From positions 1,302,001 to 1,366,000 of the forward strand of contig NZ_QJKB01000001.1 in the NCBI RefSeq assembly GCF_003201815.1: DNA of 64,000 nucleotides, written 5' to 3'. The stretch is from Undibacterium pigrum (GTDB lineage: Bacteria > Pseudomonadota > Gammaproteobacteria > Burkholderiales > Burkholderiaceae_D). A program made the translations under genes and the position numbers. This document shows positions 27,003 through 38,955 of this stretch, one piece after another. Position 1 is the first letter of the stretch. Each line of letters begins with the position of its first letter. The notes beneath the pieces were generated by a model, which was not told the origin of the DNA, ran no database searches, and worked only from the letters and a program-made list of their open reading frames with translations.

Positions 27003-28487
27003 TCAGTATTTAAGCGTGTTGGAAATGGCTTGCACGCATGCTGTCATCAATGAGCCTGGCACAATCCCCAGAACCACAACGATCAAGCCGTTCACACTCA
27101 ACACCATGCGCATGTCAGTGCTGGCAACGATAGGGCTATGATCGAGCGGTTCGTCAAAGTACATGAGTTTGACGATACGCAGGTAATAGAAAGTACCGAT
27201 CAGTGAGAAGGCGACGGCAACCAGAGCCAGCCACAATTTGCCAGTAGACAAAACTGCCTGCAAAACTGAAAGCTTGGCATAGAAGCCCATCATAGGCGGG
27301 ATACCTGCCAGAGAGAACATCAGCAACAGCATGACCAGTGCAAACCATGGGCTACGCTTGTTCAAGCCTTTCAGGTCATCCAGATTTTCTGCCTCAAAGC
27401 CTGAACGCGCCAGCAACATGATGATGCCGAAAGTACCCAGTGTAGTCAGTACATAGGTGATGCTGTAGAACATGGAAGAACTATAAGCATCGACCGCCAG
27501 ATCAGAATTGCCATTTGCCACGCCGGACAACAGGCCCAGCAACATGAAACCCATTTGCGAAATGGTGGAGTAAGCCAGCATACGCTTCAAATTGGTTTGC
27601 GCAATCGCGGTCAGGTTACCAATCGCCATAGACAAGACTGCCAGCACAACCAGCATTTGCTGCCAGTCCACCGCCAGCGGGAACAGGCCCTCTACCAGCA
27701 AACGGAAGGTGATTGCAAATGCCGCCAGTTTAGGTGCGCCACCCAGCAGCAAAGTCACCGCAGTTGGTGCCCCCTGATACACGTCAGGCACCCACATATG
27801 GAAAGGTACAACACCCAGCTTGAAGGCCAAACCAGCTACCAGGAAAACAATACCGAATACCAGAATAGTTTTGTTGGCTGTTGCAGTGGCAGTCACTTTA
27901 ACGACTTCACTCAATTGCAGGGAACCAGTAGCGCCGTACAACATGGAAATACCATACAACATGAAACCGGAAGCCAGCGCACCCAGGATGAAATACTTCA
28001 TTGCTGCTTCAGTAGAAACAGTATGGTCACGACGCAGAGCAACCAGGGCATACAGCGCCAGGGACATCAATTCCAGACCAAGATAAATTACCAGGAAATT
28101 ATTACCGGAAATCATCACCATCTGGCCCAGCAAGGCGAACAGCGCCAGCACATAGTATTCGCCACCCAGATGCGTGTTCGTCATGGCGCGGTCGCTGACA
28201 TACTGACGTGAGTAGATCAGGGTAATGCCTACCGCAATATAAGAGAACAATTTCAGCAATACTGACATGGGGTCAGAAACAAACATATTATTACTGACGT
28301 ATTCAGACTTCACCGGATCAGCGAATAACACCGTCAGGACACCACAGATCGTCAATGCCAGTATGCTGAGCACATAAGTCACATTGCGTTTGCTGTCAGG
28401 CAAAAACATATCTATCAGCAAGATGCCGCAAATAGCCAGCAGCAAAAAGATTTCAGGGTAAAGTGGTATCAGGTTCATATTATTCAT
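27003..28487 (-). CDS. nuoN: NADH-quinone oxidoreductase subunit N
   Basis: 494 residues, an antiporter-like proton-pumping membrane subunit with about 14 transmembrane helices. Motifs: [19 protein letters not shown], the TM5 glutamate in [15 protein letters not shown], lysine-bearing [20 protein letters not shown], and [15 protein letters not shown]. It is the last canonical complex I gene, 73 bases after nuoM, and leads into DUF2818 at 10 bases. Confidence 0.97.
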   Translation of the reverse strand: MNNMNLIPLYPEIFLLLAICGILLIDMFLPDSKRNVTYVLSILALTICGVLTVLFADPVKSEYVSNNMFVSDPMSVLLKLFSYIAVGITLIYSRQYVSDRAMTNTHLGGEYYVLALFALLGQMVMISGNNFLVIYLGLELMSLALYALVALRRDHTVSTEAAMKYFILGALASGFMLYGISMLYGATGSLQLSEVVKVTATATANKTILVFGIVFLVAGLAFKLGVVPFHMWVPDVYQGAPTAVTLLLGGAPKLAAFAITFRLLVEGLFPLAVDWQQMLVVLAVLSMAIGNLTAIAQTNLKRMLAYSTISQMGFMLLGLLSGVANGNSDLAVDAYSSSMFYSITYVLTTLGTFGIIMLLARSGFEAENLDDLKGLNKRSPWFALVMLLLMFSLAGIPPMMGFYAKLSVLQAVLSTGKLWLALVAVAFSLIGTFYYLRIVKLMYFDEPLDHSPIVASTDMRMVLSVNGLIVVVLGIVPGSLMTACVQAISNTLKY

Positions 28488-28560
28488 TTTTTACTAGCAT
28501 TGATCTGCTGCCACGACTATCTGATGCAGACTGCCGTGGCTCGCGTATCCAAATTCCTGG

Positions 28561-30051
28561 TCAGGGTGTCAGCTTGGGAACTGCCACATGTCTCAACAGA
28601 TCAGCTACTGAGACCTGCATTGCATCTGTAAATGGTGCCGGATACAAACCCATCACCAGTACCGCTATTGCCAACACACCCAGCATGAAGAATTCACGTT
28701 TGTTCAAATCGCTCAGGTGTGCTACATGTTCATTCGTGATATTGCCAAACACCACCCGTTTGACCATCCACAATGAGTAGGCTGCACCAAAAATCAGGGC
28801 TGTTGCTGCCAGCATGCCTATCCAGAAATTGAATTGCACTGCACCCAGGATCACCATGAACTCACCAACGAAACCGGACGTTGCTGGCAAGCCGCAGTTA
28901 GCCATGGAGAACAAGACGAACAAGGCAGCAAATTTAGGCATGGTATGAACTACACCACCGTAGTCAGCAATTTCGCGGGAGTGTACGCGGTCATACAAGA
29001 CACCGATACACAGGAACATCGCGCCGGAGATAAAGCCGTGAGAAATCATTTGCACGATAGCGCCCTGCACCGACATGTCATTAAACATGAAGAAGCCCAG
29101 AGTCACGAAACCCATATGCGCAATCGAAGAATATGCCACCAGCTTTTTCATATCCTTTTGCACCAGTGCTACCAGGCCAATATAGATAACAGCGATCAGC
29201 GACAGTGTGATCATGAAACCTGCCATGTAATGGCTGGCATCAGGTGCGATAGGCAAAGAGAAACGCAGGAAGCCATAGGCACCCAGCTTCAGCATGATGG
29301 CTGCCAGTACGACAGAACCACCAGTAGGCGCTTCCACGTGGGCATCCGGCAACCAGGTATGCACTGGCCACATAGGTACCTTGACTGCAAACGCCATCAG
29401 GAAGGCACAGAAAATCATGATCTGTGTCGTCAGCGGCAACGGCAGTTTATGCCATACCAGGATGTCGAAAGAGTGACCAGCTTTCAGGTACAGGTAAATA
29501 ATGGCAACCAGCGTCAGCAGAGAACCCATCAAGGTGTACAGGAAAAACTTGAACGCTGCGTAGACGCGGTTTGGGCCACCCCATACACCAACGATGATAT
29601 ACATAGGGATCAGCGTGGCTTCAAAGAAGACATAGAATAACATGCCGTCAGTCGCGCAAAACACACCTATCATCAAACCAGACAAAATCAGGAAGGCCCC
29701 CATGTATTGGGAGACTTGCTTTTCTATGACTTCCCAGGCGGCAATCACGACAATCACAGTGATGAATGCGGTCAGAGGCACCAGCCACAAAGAGATGCCG
29801 TCTATGCCCAGTGCATAGAACACATTGAAGCGTTCTATCCAGCTATGCTTTTCAACAAACTGCATGCCGTGTGCAGTATTGTCAAAAAGTTTGATCAAAG
29901 GCAGTGTGACAATGAAACTGCAAATCGAACCGATCAGTGCAACACCACGCACCAGCGTAGGGTTGTTGTCACGACCAAAGGCCAGTATGAAGATACCGAA
30001 AACAATCGGTAACCAGATCGAAAGGCTAAGTAGAGTAGAAGTTGACTGCAT
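28561..30051 (-). CDS. nuoM: NADH-quinone oxidoreductase subunit M
   Basis: 496 residues, antiporter-like proton-translocating subunit in the membrane arm. Conserved elements: FFEATLIPMYIIVGVWGG with the key glutamate, KVPMWPVHTWLPDAHVEAPTGG, and KDMKKLVAYSSIAHMGFVTLG. Complete and of normal length; it lies 29 bases after nuoL. Confidence 0.98.
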   Translation of the reverse strand: MQSTSTLLSLSIWLPIVFGIFILAFGRDNNPTLVRGVALIGSICSFIVTLPLIKLFDNTAHGMQFVEKHSWIERFNVFYALGIDGISLWLVPLTAFITVIVVIAAWEVIEKQVSQYMGAFLILSGLMIGVFCATDGMLFYVFFEATLIPMYIIVGVWGGPNRVYAAFKFFLYTLMGSLLTLVAIIYLYLKAGHSFDILVWHKLPLPLTTQIMIFCAFLMAFAVKVPMWPVHTWLPDAHVEAPTGGSVVLAAIMLKLGAYGFLRFSLPIAPDASHYMAGFMITLSLIAVIYIGLVALVQKDMKKLVAYSSIAHMGFVTLGFFMFNDMSVQGAIVQMISHGFISGAMFLCIGVLYDRVHSREIADYGGVVHTMPKFAALFVLFSMANCGLPATSGFVGEFMVILGAVQFNFWIGMLAATALIFGAAYSLWMVKRVVFGNITNEHVAHLSDLNKREFFMLGVLAIAVLVMGLYPAPFTDAMQVSVADLLRHVAVPKLTP

Positions 30052-30080
30052 AATAATTATCTTTTTATAGCCGTGGTCAC

Positions 30081-32156
30081 TTATTTAGCAAAGGGAAACA
30101 GCACTGTATAAGCCAGGAAACCCATCACGCCGAGTATCATCACAAATGCATAGTGGTAAATGTAACCACTCTGCAAATGACGTATCAGTTTGGAGACCCA
30201 GCCAACCAGTTTCGCGCTGCCGTTAACAACCAGACCATCAATGAGGCCCTTGTCACCAATATTCCACAAACCTGCACCAAGTACACGCGCACCGCCAGCA
30301 AATACGATCTCATTAAAGCGATCCATGTAGTATTTGTTGTCCAGCAAAGTGTACAGCGGGCTAAATGTTTTCTTGATCGCAGCAGGAATACCAGGCTTGA
30401 CCATATAGAACACATAAGCAGTCACTACACCAGCCAGTGCCAGCCAGAAAGGCAGTGTTGTAAAGGAATGCAGGCCCATTGCACCAGCACCATGGAATTC
30501 TTCTTTCAGTGCATGCATTGCATGATGAGCTTCATTGACAAAAATTACATTTTTGAAGAAGTCACCAAACAACATAGGCTCAATCGCGATCGCACCGATG
30601 AACAGCGAAGGAATTGCCAGCAAGACCAGAGGCAACCAGACAACCATCGGTGACTCATGCGGTTTTTGACCTGGAGCCAGACCATGGTGGTGGTCGTCAT
30701 GATGATCATCAGCAGCATGGTGGTCGTCCTTATGTGCATTTTTATGATCATCGTGATGATCATGCGCATGCGCCTTGCCAAAGTTTTCCTTGCCATGGAA
30801 GACTAGGAAATACATACGGAAAGAATAGAAAGCCGTGACGAATACGCCTGCCAACACTGCAAACTTGGCAAAACCAGCGCCTGGCAAGTGGCTTTCCATG
30901 ACTGCTTCAATAATGCTGTCCTTGGAATAGAAGCCAGACAGGAATGGCGTGCCTATCAGTGCCAGTGAACCTGCCAGGGAAGTCAGCCAGGTGATGCGCA
31001 TATACTTCCACAGGCCGCCCATGTTACGGATATCCTGATCATGGTGCATGCCGATAATCACGGAACCTGCACCAAGGAACAACAGCGCCTTAAAGAAAGC
31101 ATGTGTCATCAGATGGAATACCGCAACCGAGTAAGCAGAAGCACCGAGTGCCACTGTCATATAACCCAGTTGTGACAATGTGGAGTAAGCCACGACGCGC
31201 TTGATATCGTTTTGGATGATGCCCATGAAACCCATGAACAGCGCAGTAATCGCACCTATCACCAGGATGAAGGACAAGGCAGTATCAGACAACTCAAACA
31301 ATGGTGACATGCGTGACACCATGAAGATACCGGCGGTAACCATGGTTGCCGCGTGGATCAGTGCAGAAATCGGGGTTGGGCCTTCCATGGAATCTGGCAA
31401 CCAGACATGCAGAGGGAATTGTGCAGACTTACCCATCGCGCCGATGAACAGGCAGATACAGGCAACCGTGATCAGCATCCAGTCTGTATGTGGCAGCAAC
31501 ATGGCTGCGAGTTCATTTTTCTTGGCGAATACTTCAACATAGTTCATGGAACCGGTATTAGCGACCAGCAAGCCTATGCCCAGAATGAAACCAAAGTCAC
31601 CGACACGGTTGACCAGAAAGGCTTTCATGTTGGCGTAGATCGCTGTTGGTTTGGTGTACCAGAAGCCAATCAGCAAATAAGAAACCAGACCCACAGCTTC
31701 CCAGCCAAAGAACAATTGCAGGAAGTTGTTACTCATTACCAGCATCAGCATGGCAAATGTGAACAGGGAGATATACGAGAAGAAGCGGTTATAGCCTTCG
31801 TCTTCTGCCATGTAGCCTATGGTGTAGATATGTACCATCAGTGACACAAAGGTCACGACGCACATCATCATGGCTGTCAGGCTATCGACCATGAAGCCAA
31901 CTTCCAGCTTCATGTTACCGACCTTCATCCATTGATACAGGGTTTCGTTATAAGTTGCGCCATCCATCACGGCTGACAAGGTCATGCAGGAGATGATCAG
32001 TGCAATCAATACACCAAGTATGGTGACTGTATGCGATACCTTGCGGCCAACCACATTGCCGAAAAACTTCGTTCCTAGCAGACCTGCAATAGCAGACCCA
32101 ACCAGCGGCGCCAGTGGTACTGCCAATAATAATTGTGGGTTAAGTTGCCCCGCCAT
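30081..32156 (-). CDS. nuoL: NADH-quinone oxidoreductase subunit L with His-rich loop
   Basis: 691 residues, the distal antiporter-like subunit with the long lateral helix at its C-terminus. Conserved: GWEAVGLVSYLLIGFWY, KSAQFPLHVWLPDSMEGPTP, HAATMVTAGIFMVSR and DIKRVVAYSTLSQLGYM. Unusual is a loop at about residues 458-491 with 13 His and many Asp (pieces such as AHAHDHHDDH and DDHHDDHHHG), between TM segments near FRMYFLVFHG and the helix MVVWLPLVLLAI. Family members have a loop there, but such His/Asp density is not essential to pumping. Confidence 0.97.
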   Translation of the reverse strand: MAGQLNPQLLLAVPLAPLVGSAIAGLLGTKFFGNVVGRKVSHTVTILGVLIALIISCMTLSAVMDGATYNETLYQWMKVGNMKLEVGFMVDSLTAMMMCVVTFVSLMVHIYTIGYMAEDEGYNRFFSYISLFTFAMLMLVMSNNFLQLFFGWEAVGLVSYLLIGFWYTKPTAIYANMKAFLVNRVGDFGFILGIGLLVANTGSMNYVEVFAKKNELAAMLLPHTDWMLITVACICLFIGAMGKSAQFPLHVWLPDSMEGPTPISALIHAATMVTAGIFMVSRMSPLFELSDTALSFILVIGAITALFMGFMGIIQNDIKRVVAYSTLSQLGYMTVALGASAYSVAVFHLMTHAFFKALLFLGAGSVIIGMHHDQDIRNMGGLWKYMRITWLTSLAGSLALIGTPFLSGFYSKDSIIEAVMESHLPGAGFAKFAVLAGVFVTAFYSFRMYFLVFHGKENFGKAHAHDHHDDHKNAHKDDHHAADDHHDDHHHGLAPGQKPHESPMVVWLPLVLLAIPSLFIGAIAIEPMLFGDFFKNVIFVNEAHHAMHALKEEFHGAGAMGLHSFTTLPFWLALAGVVTAYVFYMVKPGIPAAIKKTFSPLYTLLDNKYYMDRFNEIVFAGGARVLGAGLWNIGDKGLIDGLVVNGSAKLVGWVSKLIRHLQSGYIYHYAFVMILGVMGFLAYTVLFPFAK

Positions 32157-32254
32157 GATGACCCTTTGTTAGCTTTATTACTTTTTCTAAATCGCCAGCC
32201 TATACCGGACTGCCGGACTGCCGCAGCAGGCGACAATCCGCACCATTAACCTGA

Positions 32255-32569
32255 TTAACCTTTTAATGCATCCAGATCTTCGACATTGATGGTGTCCAGA
32301 TTACGGAACAAGACCACCAGAATCGCCAGACCCATTGCTGACTCAGCGGCAGCAACGGTAAGTATGAAGAACACAAATACCTGCCCTGCTGCATCACCCA
32401 GATAATGGGAGAATGCGATGAAATTGATATTCACAGCCAGCAACATCAATTCAATCGCCATCAGCAAGACGATGATGTTTTTACGGTTGAGGAAAATACC
32501 GACGATGGAAATCGCAAACAGAATTGCGCCCAAAATCAGGTAGTGCGTCAAACTTAAAGTCAAAGCCAT
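32255..32569 (-). CDS. nuoK: NADH-quinone oxidoreductase subunit K
   Basis: 104 residues, three transmembrane helices (MrpC-like). The membrane glutamates in [16 protein letters not shown] and in the helix [14 protein letters not shown] needed for proton transfer are present. The start codon directly follows the nuoJ stop codon, so translation is coupled. A 98-base gap precedes nuoL. Confidence 0.97.
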   Translation of the reverse strand: MALTLSLTHYLILGAILFAISIVGIFLNRKNIIVLLMAIELMLLAVNINFIAFSHYLGDAAGQVFVFFILTVAAAESAMGLAILVVLFRNLDTINVEDLDALKG

Positions 32570-33217
32570 TTAAGCCTCCGGATTCACATTAGCTGCCGCA
32601 GCAGTGGCATTATTCTCAGCGCGTTCGGATTCAGCTTTCATGCTGACGATACGGATACGGTCCTTGGCTTTTACTTTGACGGCAGCAGCCGGATCAAAAT
32701 ATTTACTGTCTTTGCGACGGCGCAAAGTCAGGGCAACCGCAGCGATGATAGCCAGCAGCAAAATAGCTGCAGCAACTTCAAAAGCAAATTGATAATTCGT
32801 GAAAATCTCTATACCCAGATACTTGGTATCGCCGATCTTGTCAGCAGCGGCTGGGACATGATTGTCCGGACGTAGGAAACCACGCCACAAGACAGCCGCC
32901 ATCTCCAATACAATCACGCCACCAACTGCGGCTGCCAATGGGAAATGGCTCCAGAAACCCTCCCTGAGCTTGTCGAGATTAATGTCGAGCATCATCACCA
33001 CAAACAGGAAGAGCACCATGACTGCACCGACATATACCAGCACCAGCACGATGGCGAGGAACTCAGCTTTCAGCAACAACCAGATACCAGCGGCATTGAA
33101 AAAGGTCAGGACCAGAAACAGGGCAGCGTGCACAGGATTACGCGCAGAAATAACCTGGATCGCGGCGATTATCATGATCGCCGAGAAAACATAAAATAAA
33201 ACAGTAGTAAATTCCAT
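32570..33217 (-). CDS. nuoJ: NADH-quinone oxidoreductase subunit J
   Basis: 215 residues from ATG at 33217 (MEFTTVLFYVFSAIMI), the standard NuoJ start; an in-frame extension upstream overlaps nuoI and is not supported. Five transmembrane helices, with the conserved TM3 region YVGAVMVLFLFVVMML. A charged, Ala-rich C-terminal tail (about 170-215) follows the last helix and is cytoplasmic by prediction. It ends immediately before nuoK. Confidence 0.96.
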   Translation of the reverse strand: MEFTTVLFYVFSAIMIIAAIQVISARNPVHAALFLVLTFFNAAGIWLLLKAEFLAIVLVLVYVGAVMVLFLFVVMMLDINLDKLREGFWSHFPLAAAVGGVIVLEMAAVLWRGFLRPDNHVPAAADKIGDTKYLGIEIFTNYQFAFEVAAAILLLAIIAAVALTLRRRKDSKYFDPAAAVKVKAKDRIRIVSMKAESERAENNATAAAANVNPEA

Positions 33218-33233
33218 ATCGAACCAGATCCAG

Positions 33234-33722
33234 TTAGCGGTATGTAGCATCAGCGGCACGCGCTGCTGCAATTTGTGTCTCGTAACGATCACCTACGGCC
33301 AGCAACATCTCTTTGGTGAAGTACAGATCGCCGCGTTTTTCACCGTGATATTCCAGTACATGGGTTTCCACGATGGAATCAACCGGGCAAGACTCTTCGC
33401 AGAAACCACAGAAGATGCACTTGGTCAGGTCGATGTCATAACGGGTCGTGCGACGGCTGCCATCAGCACGCTGATCAGACTCGATCGTGATGGCCATTGC
33501 CGGGCAGACTGCTTCACACAACTTACAGGCGATGCAACGCTCTTCTCCGTTCGGGTAACGGCGTAATGCGTGCAGACCACGGAAACGTGGAGACTGCGGT
33601 GTTTTTTCCTCAGGAAATTGCACCGTGATCTTGCGGGCGAACATATAGCGGCCTGTCAGAGCCAGGCCCTTGATCAGTTCGCGCAGCATCAGGCTGCCAA
33701 AAAAATCCTTGATTGCTTCCAT
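33234..33722 (-). CDS. nuoI: NADH-quinone oxidoreductase subunit I
   Basis: 162 residues. Two ferredoxin-type [4Fe-4S] motifs are intact: [12 protein letters not shown] and [12 protein letters not shown], forming clusters N6a and N6b on the path from NuoG to NuoB. The N-terminal amphipathic region contacts NuoH. Located 12 bases after nuoH. Confidence 0.98.
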   Translation of the reverse strand: MEAIKDFFGSLMLRELIKGLALTGRYMFARKITVQFPEEKTPQSPRFRGLHALRRYPNGEERCIACKLCEAVCPAMAITIESDQRADGSRRTTRYDIDLTKCIFCGFCEESCPVDSIVETHVLEYHGEKRGDLYFTKEMLLAVGDRYETQIAAARAADATYR

Positions 33723-33734
33723 TTTTTTAGCCTC

Positions 33735-34799
33735 TTACTTCCAAATATTCCATGGAGTTTGTATCCATGCTGCGACGATAACCAGATACACCAAAGTCAG
33801 CGGGATAAATACTTTCCAGCCCAGACGCATGATCTGATCATAGCGATAGCGTGGGAAAGATGCGCGTGCCCAGATAAACATGGAAACCACAACAAAAGTC
33901 TTGATACCGAGCCAGATCCAGCCAGGAATGAAATCCAGAAAACTGAACGGTGCAGACCAGCCGCCGAGGAACATCAGAGATGCCATGGCAGAGATCAAAA
34001 TCATGTTGGCATATTCAGCCAGGAAGAACATGGCGAAAGACATACCGGAGTATTCAACCATGTGACCGGCAACGATCTCTGATTCACCCTCAACCACGTC
34101 AAATGGGTGACGGTTGGTTTCAGCAATACCGGAAATCACATACACCACGAACATCGGCAACAGCGGCAACCAGTTCCAGGAGAACAGATTAAAACCATAG
34201 CTGGCAGCAATACCTTTGGTCTGGGCATTGACGATATCAGTCATATTCAGGCTGCCAGATACCATCAGGACGATAACCAGTACGAAGCCCATGGCGATTT
34301 CATAGGACACCATCTGTGCAGATGCACGCATGGCACCAAGAAAAGCATACTTGGAGTTGGATGCCCAGCCAGCGATGATGATGCCGTAGACTTCCATCGA
34401 GGTGATAGCCATGATCAACAGCAAACCGGCATTGACATTAGCCAATACAGTTTCAGGACCAAAAGGAATCACCGACCAGGCAGCCAGTGCAGGCATGATA
34501 GTCATGATAGGTGCCAGCACAAACAAGACTTTATTGGCCTTGGCCGGGATGACGATTTCCTTGAGCAGCAGTTTCAGCGCATCAGCGATAGGCTGCAGTA
34601 AACCAGCAGGACCTACGCGGTTAGGGCCAAGACGAATGTGCATCCAGCCTATCATCTTGCGTTCCCACAAAGTCAGATAGGCTACACAGCCCATGACTGG
34701 CAACGTGATACAGACAATCTTGATCAAGGTCCACAAAGGCAGCCACAAGGCACCAAGGTAGTGCTGACCCAGTTCATGGATAGAGAGCAGCAAATTCAT
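33735..34799 (-). CDS. nuoH: NADH-quinone oxidoreductase subunit H
   Basis: 354 residues, eight to nine transmembrane helices, forming the quinone-binding chamber with NuoB and NuoD. Conserved: [20 protein letters not shown], the acidic loop [20 protein letters not shown], and [18 protein letters not shown]. The start overlaps the nuoG stop by one base (TAATG). Confidence 0.98.
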   Translation of the reverse strand: MNLLLSIHELGQHYLGALWLPLWTLIKIVCITLPVMGCVAYLTLWERKMIGWMHIRLGPNRVGPAGLLQPIADALKLLLKEIVIPAKANKVLFVLAPIMTIMPALAAWSVIPFGPETVLANVNAGLLLIMAITSMEVYGIIIAGWASNSKYAFLGAMRASAQMVSYEIAMGFVLVIVLMVSGSLNMTDIVNAQTKGIAASYGFNLFSWNWLPLLPMFVVYVISGIAETNRHPFDVVEGESEIVAGHMVEYSGMSFAMFFLAEYANMILISAMASLMFLGGWSAPFSFLDFIPGWIWLGIKTFVVVSMFIWARASFPRYRYDQIMRLGWKVFIPLTLVYLVIVAAWIQTPWNIWK

Positions 34800-37105
34800 T
34801 ATGCACGCTCCAGTTTGATCGCGCCGAACATGCCATCCAGATTACTTGTCAGGCTATGGCCTGCAGCAATCCTGACTACATTATCAGGCAAGGATTTATC
34901 GATTCCAACAGGGATCAGGGTAGAACCTGTCTTGCTCAATCTCACCATATCACCTTCGGCAATACCCAGTTTGCTGGCGTCAGCAGAGCTGATCCATGCT
35001 TGTGGTGCACGCGCATCTGCTGTCAGTTGCAGTGATTCTGCGCGACGAACGATAGCGTCTGTGCTGTAAATACCAACATCAGCAATACGTTCCATACCAG
35101 CTGCAGCGCTGGCAGGAACTGCCGGAGCCAGCTTGGCCAGGTTAGTCAATTGCGTAGTCAGGTCTGCTTGCGTCAATACTGTTGCGCGCACTGCTTCTGC
35201 TGTTTCAAAATCAAAGTTCTCCAGACCCAGCAAATTGCCAAGTACACGCAAGACTTTCCATGCGGGACGTGTATCGCCCAGGGGCTTGACCACACCGTGG
35301 AAACTTTGTGCACGGCCTTCGCAGTTCACGAAAGTACCGGAAGTTTCTGTGTATGGAGAAACTGGCAGCAAGACGTCAGCATATTCAGCACCGTGCTTGA
35401 ATGGTGACATAACGACGACCATTTCAGCATTATCCAAAGCTGCCTTGGCTTGCACAGGATGCGCGCTGTCAAGCAAAGGCTCGGCGTGCAAAACGATATA
35501 AGCTTTTTTGGCTTCAGTGAATACTGGCTTGGCATTATTGGCAGGGATGGCATTTGCCAGGTAACCGCCAACTGTATTTGCTGCTTCTGTCAGATAACCA
35601 AATTCTGTCCCTGCGTTTTCAGCTATCCATTGTGCCAGCGCATGCAATTGCGATGCCTGTGGATGGTAAGACGCTGTATTGCCCAGGAATACGCCAGCAT
35701 TACCAGCCAGCAGATTTGCCGCAATCGCTTCTGCTTTGGCAGATGCTTGCACAGCTTCAAAACCAGCAGGTTTGGCGATTTCTTTTTTAGCTGCGATAGC
35801 AACTGCAACTTCAGCCAGGAATGCTGTCCACAGTGATGGAGCTACTACTGCATTATTTGCCAGTTTGATAAGCAATTCATCATTGGTCGCGTGCAGTATG
35901 CTGAGCTTGGCACCCATTTTTACTGATTGACGCAGACGTGCCGCCAGCAAAGGATGATCCTTACGCAGGAAAGAACCGATCACGAAAACGTTTTTCAACT
36001 GACCAAATCTGGCGATGCTGGTACCCAGCCAAGGTTTGACAGAAGAATCCAGAGCAAAGTCAGACTGACGCAGGCGGAAGTCAATGTTGTCCGAACCCAG
36101 GCCACGCACAACACGTTGCAGCAATGTCAGCTCTTCCAGTGTAGAACTAGGTGCAGCAACCGCAGCGATGGCATCAGCGCCATGTTCATGTTTGACGTTA
36201 CGCAGACCATGCGCAACATATTCGAGCGCTGTCTGCCAGTCAGTTTCCTGCCATTGTCCGCCCTGCTTGATCATGGGCTTGGTCAGGCGTTCTGTGCTGT
36301 TGAGTGCTTCGTAAGAGAAACGGTCTTTATCAGAAATCCAGCATTCATTGATTTCTTCGTTTTCCAGAGGCACGACGCGCATGACCTTATGGTTCTTGAC
36401 CTGAACGATCAGGTTGGAACCCAGGCCATCATGGGCGCTGACCGATTTACGGCGTGACAATTCCCAGGTACGGGCAGAGTAACGGAAAGGCTTGGATGTC
36501 AGTGCGCCAACTGGGCACAGATCGATCATATTGCCTGACAATTCAGAATCAACCGTTTTACCGACGAAGGAAGTGATTTCAGAATGTTCGCCACGGTTGA
36601 GCATGCCCAGTTCCATGACGCCAGCGATTTCCTGACCGAAACGAACACAACGCGTACAGTGTATGCAGCGGCTCATTTCTTCCATGGACACCAGAGGACC
36701 TACGTCCTTGTGGAATACCACGCGTTTTTCTTCATCGTAACGGGATGCAGTGCCACCATAACCAACGGCCAAATCCTGCAATTGGCATTCACCGCCCTGA
36801 TCGCAGATAGGGCAATCCAGCGGGTGATTAATGAGCAGGAATTCCATCACTGCTTTTTGTGCTTTTACTGCCTTGTCGCTGGAAGAACGGACGATCATGC
36901 CCGCTGTCACAGGTGTGGCGCAGGCAGGCAAAGGCTTCGGTGCTTTTTCAACCTCGACCAGACACATGCGGCAGTTAGCCGCAATAGATAATTTTTTGTG
37001 ATAGCAAAAGTGCGGGATGTAGGTGCCAAGCTTATTGGCAGCGTCCATCACCATACTGCCCTCTTGGACTTCGACTTTTTTGCCGTCTATTTCGATTTCA
37101 ACCAT
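34799..37105 (-). CDS. nuoG: NADH-quinone oxidoreductase subunit G
   Basis: 768 residues. The N-terminus binds a [2Fe-2S] cluster with Cys34, Cys45, Cys48 and Cys62; then a His-Cys3 [4Fe-4S] site and a second [4Fe-4S] site ([27 protein letters not shown]). The extra Cys set for cluster N7 found in E. coli is absent, as in many bacteria. A molybdopterin-oxidoreductase-like but inactive domain follows. It carries electrons from NuoF/E towards NuoI. Located 32 bases after nuoF. Confidence 0.97.
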   Translation of the reverse strand: MVEIEIDGKKVEVQEGSMVMDAANKLGTYIPHFCYHKKLSIAANCRMCLVEVEKAPKPLPACATPVTAGMIVRSSSDKAVKAQKAVMEFLLINHPLDCPICDQGGECQLQDLAVGYGGTASRYDEEKRVVFHKDVGPLVSMEEMSRCIHCTRCVRFGQEIAGVMELGMLNRGEHSEITSFVGKTVDSELSGNMIDLCPVGALTSKPFRYSARTWELSRRKSVSAHDGLGSNLIVQVKNHKVMRVVPLENEEINECWISDKDRFSYEALNSTERLTKPMIKQGGQWQETDWQTALEYVAHGLRNVKHEHGADAIAAVAAPSSTLEELTLLQRVVRGLGSDNIDFRLRQSDFALDSSVKPWLGTSIARFGQLKNVFVIGSFLRKDHPLLAARLRQSVKMGAKLSILHATNDELLIKLANNAVVAPSLWTAFLAEVAVAIAAKKEIAKPAGFEAVQASAKAEAIAANLLAGNAGVFLGNTASYHPQASQLHALAQWIAENAGTEFGYLTEAANTVGGYLANAIPANNAKPVFTEAKKAYIVLHAEPLLDSAHPVQAKAALDNAEMVVVMSPFKHGAEYADVLLPVSPYTETSGTFVNCEGRAQSFHGVVKPLGDTRPAWKVLRVLGNLLGLENFDFETAEAVRATVLTQADLTTQLTNLAKLAPAVPASAAAGMERIADVGIYSTDAIVRRAESLQLTADARAPQAWISSADASKLGIAEGDMVRLSKTGSTLIPVGIDKSLPDNVVRIAAGHSLTSNLDGMFGAIKLERA

Positions 37106-37137
37106 GGTCTACTCTAAGTGTGCTAACCGAAGCTGGC

Positions 37138-38433
37138 TTACATGTAAGTGGGCACCAAGCAATGCTTATGCTCGATGTGATATTCAAATTCTTCGCGGAA
37201 ATTCTTGATCATTGCGCGTACTGGCATCGCTGCTGCATCGCCCAGAGCGCAAATCGTTTTGCCCTGGATATTGTCAGCAATAGAGTTCAGCATATCCAGA
37301 TCATCCGGACGGCCATGACCATGTTCTATCCTGTGCACCATGCGATACAACCAGCCGGTACCTTCACGGCAAGGTGTGCACTGACCACAGGATTCTTCAA
37401 AATAGAAATAAGACAGACGCAACAGTGACTTGACCATGCAGCGTGTTTCATCCATGACGATGACAGCACCAGAACCCAGCATGGAGCCCGCCTTGGCAAT
37501 GGAGTCATAATCCATGTCGGTCGCCATCATCACATCGCCAGTCAATACCGGCATGGAAGAACCACCAGGGATAACTGCCTTGATCTTTTTACCGTCACGC
37601 ATGCCGCCTGCCAGTTCCAGCAAGGTGGCAAACGGTGTGCCCATAGGCACTTCATAATTGCCTGGTTTTGCTACGTCACCAGACATGGAGAAAATCTTGG
37701 TGCCGCCATTATTTGGCTTACCCAAGGCAGCGTATTTTTCACCGCCCATGGCAAACACGAAAGGCACAGCAGCAAATGTCTCTGTGTTATTGATCGTGGT
37801 TGGCTTGCCGTACAAACCAAAGCTGGCCGGGAAAGGCGGCTTGAAGCGTGGCTGCCCTTTCTTGCCTTCCAGCGATTCCAGCAAGGCTGTTTCTTCGCCA
37901 CAGATGTACGCGCCGTAGCCATGGAAAGCATGCAACTGAAAGTTGAAGTCAGAGCCAGCAATCTTGTCGCCCAGCATATTGGCTGCACGTGCTTCTTCCA
38001 GCGCTTCTTCGAAACGGTCGTAGTCAGCAAAAATTTCGCCGTGGATGTAGTTGTAACCTACCGTGATGCCCATGGCGTAAGCGCCTATGGCCATACCTTC
38101 GATCAGGGCATGCGGGTTATAACGAATGATGTCACGGTCCTTGAATGTACCAGGCTCGCCCTCATCTGTATTACATACCAGATATTTTTGACCAGGGAAT
38201 TGACGCGGCATGAAGCTCCACTTCAAACCAGTAGGAAAACCCGCACCACCGCGGCCACGCAATGAAGAAGCCTTCAACTCAGCAATGACTTGCTCAGGAG
38301 GGATTTTCTCATTGAGGATACGCTTCAGGGATTCATAGCCACCGCGTGCTACGTAATCTTGCAGATGCCAGTTTTTACCATCCAGGCCAGCCAATATTAA
38401 AGGCTTAATATGGCGATTATGCAGACTCGTCAT
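37138..38433 (-). CDS. nuoF: NADH-quinone oxidoreductase subunit F
   Basis: 431 residues. The NADH/FMN-binding glycine-rich stretch [14 protein letters not shown], the FMN-domain EEEALLE-type region ([17 protein letters not shown]) and the [4Fe-4S] N3 motif [12 protein letters not shown] are all present. It oxidises NADH and passes electrons through FMN into the Fe-S chain. Its start overlaps the nuoE stop by one base. Confidence 0.98.
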   Translation of the reverse strand: MTSLHNRHIKPLILAGLDGKNWHLQDYVARGGYESLKRILNEKIPPEQVIAELKASSLRGRGGAGFPTGLKWSFMPRQFPGQKYLVCNTDEGEPGTFKDRDIIRYNPHALIEGMAIGAYAMGITVGYNYIHGEIFADYDRFEEALEEARAANMLGDKIAGSDFNFQLHAFHGYGAYICGEETALLESLEGKKGQPRFKPPFPASFGLYGKPTTINNTETFAAVPFVFAMGGEKYAALGKPNNGGTKIFSMSGDVAKPGNYEVPMGTPFATLLELAGGMRDGKKIKAVIPGGSSMPVLTGDVMMATDMDYDSIAKAGSMLGSGAVIVMDETRCMVKSLLRLSYFYFEESCGQCTPCREGTGWLYRMVHRIEHGHGRPDDLDMLNSIADNIQGKTICALGDAAAMPVRAMIKNFREEFEYHIEHKHCLVPTYM

Positions 38434-38918
38434 TATTTAACCTCTTTCAATTCATTGACCAGACCGTCAATTTTGTCATTCGACATAAAACTGCACATGC
38501 GTTTGTTATTGACCAGCATCACAGGCGCATCACCGCAGGCACCCATGCACTCGCCTTCAACCAGGGTAAATTGGCCGTCAGCGGTAGTTTCTCTGTAATC
38601 GATACCGAGTTTTTGCTTCAGGTGATGTGCTGCACGCTCACCACCAGACAAGGCGCAAGGCAGATTGGTACAGACCGAAATCTTGAACTTGCCCACCGGC
38701 TTGGTGTTGTACATATTGTAGAAAGTCGCCACTTCCTGTACTGCTACTGCCGGCATGCCGATGTAGTCAGCCAGAGTCTGCATGACTTCCGGGGATACCC
38801 AGCCAGTTTCATCCTGGGCAATAGCCAATGCGGCCATCACAGCGGACTGGCGCTGGTCAGCCGGGAACTTTGCAAGTTCACGATCAATTTTTTTAAATGC
38901 CTGCTCTGATAACACCAT
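38433..38918 (-). CDS. nuoE: NADH-quinone oxidoreductase subunit E
   Basis: 161 residues, thioredoxin-like [2Fe-2S] protein. Cluster N1a ligands are in [11 protein letters not shown] and [14 protein letters not shown]. It pairs with NuoF in the NADH dehydrogenase tip. Stop overlaps the nuoF start as TAATG; nuoD ends 37 bases upstream. Confidence 0.98.
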   Translation of the reverse strand: MVLSEQAFKKIDRELAKFPADQRQSAVMAALAIAQDETGWVSPEVMQTLADYIGMPAVAVQEVATFYNMYNTKPVGKFKISVCTNLPCALSGGERAAHHLKQKLGIDYRETTADGQFTLVEGECMGACGDAPVMLVNNKRMCSFMSNDKIDGLVNELKEVK

Positions 38919-38955
38919 AGCTAATGCCTCGATTCGACGTCCTCAGGACGCCGCT

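Noticed and set aside
34799..37105. Loss of a functional iron-sulphur site in NuoG
   Set aside because: The missing cysteines are those of the accessory N7 cluster, which many bacteria lack; all other clusters are present.
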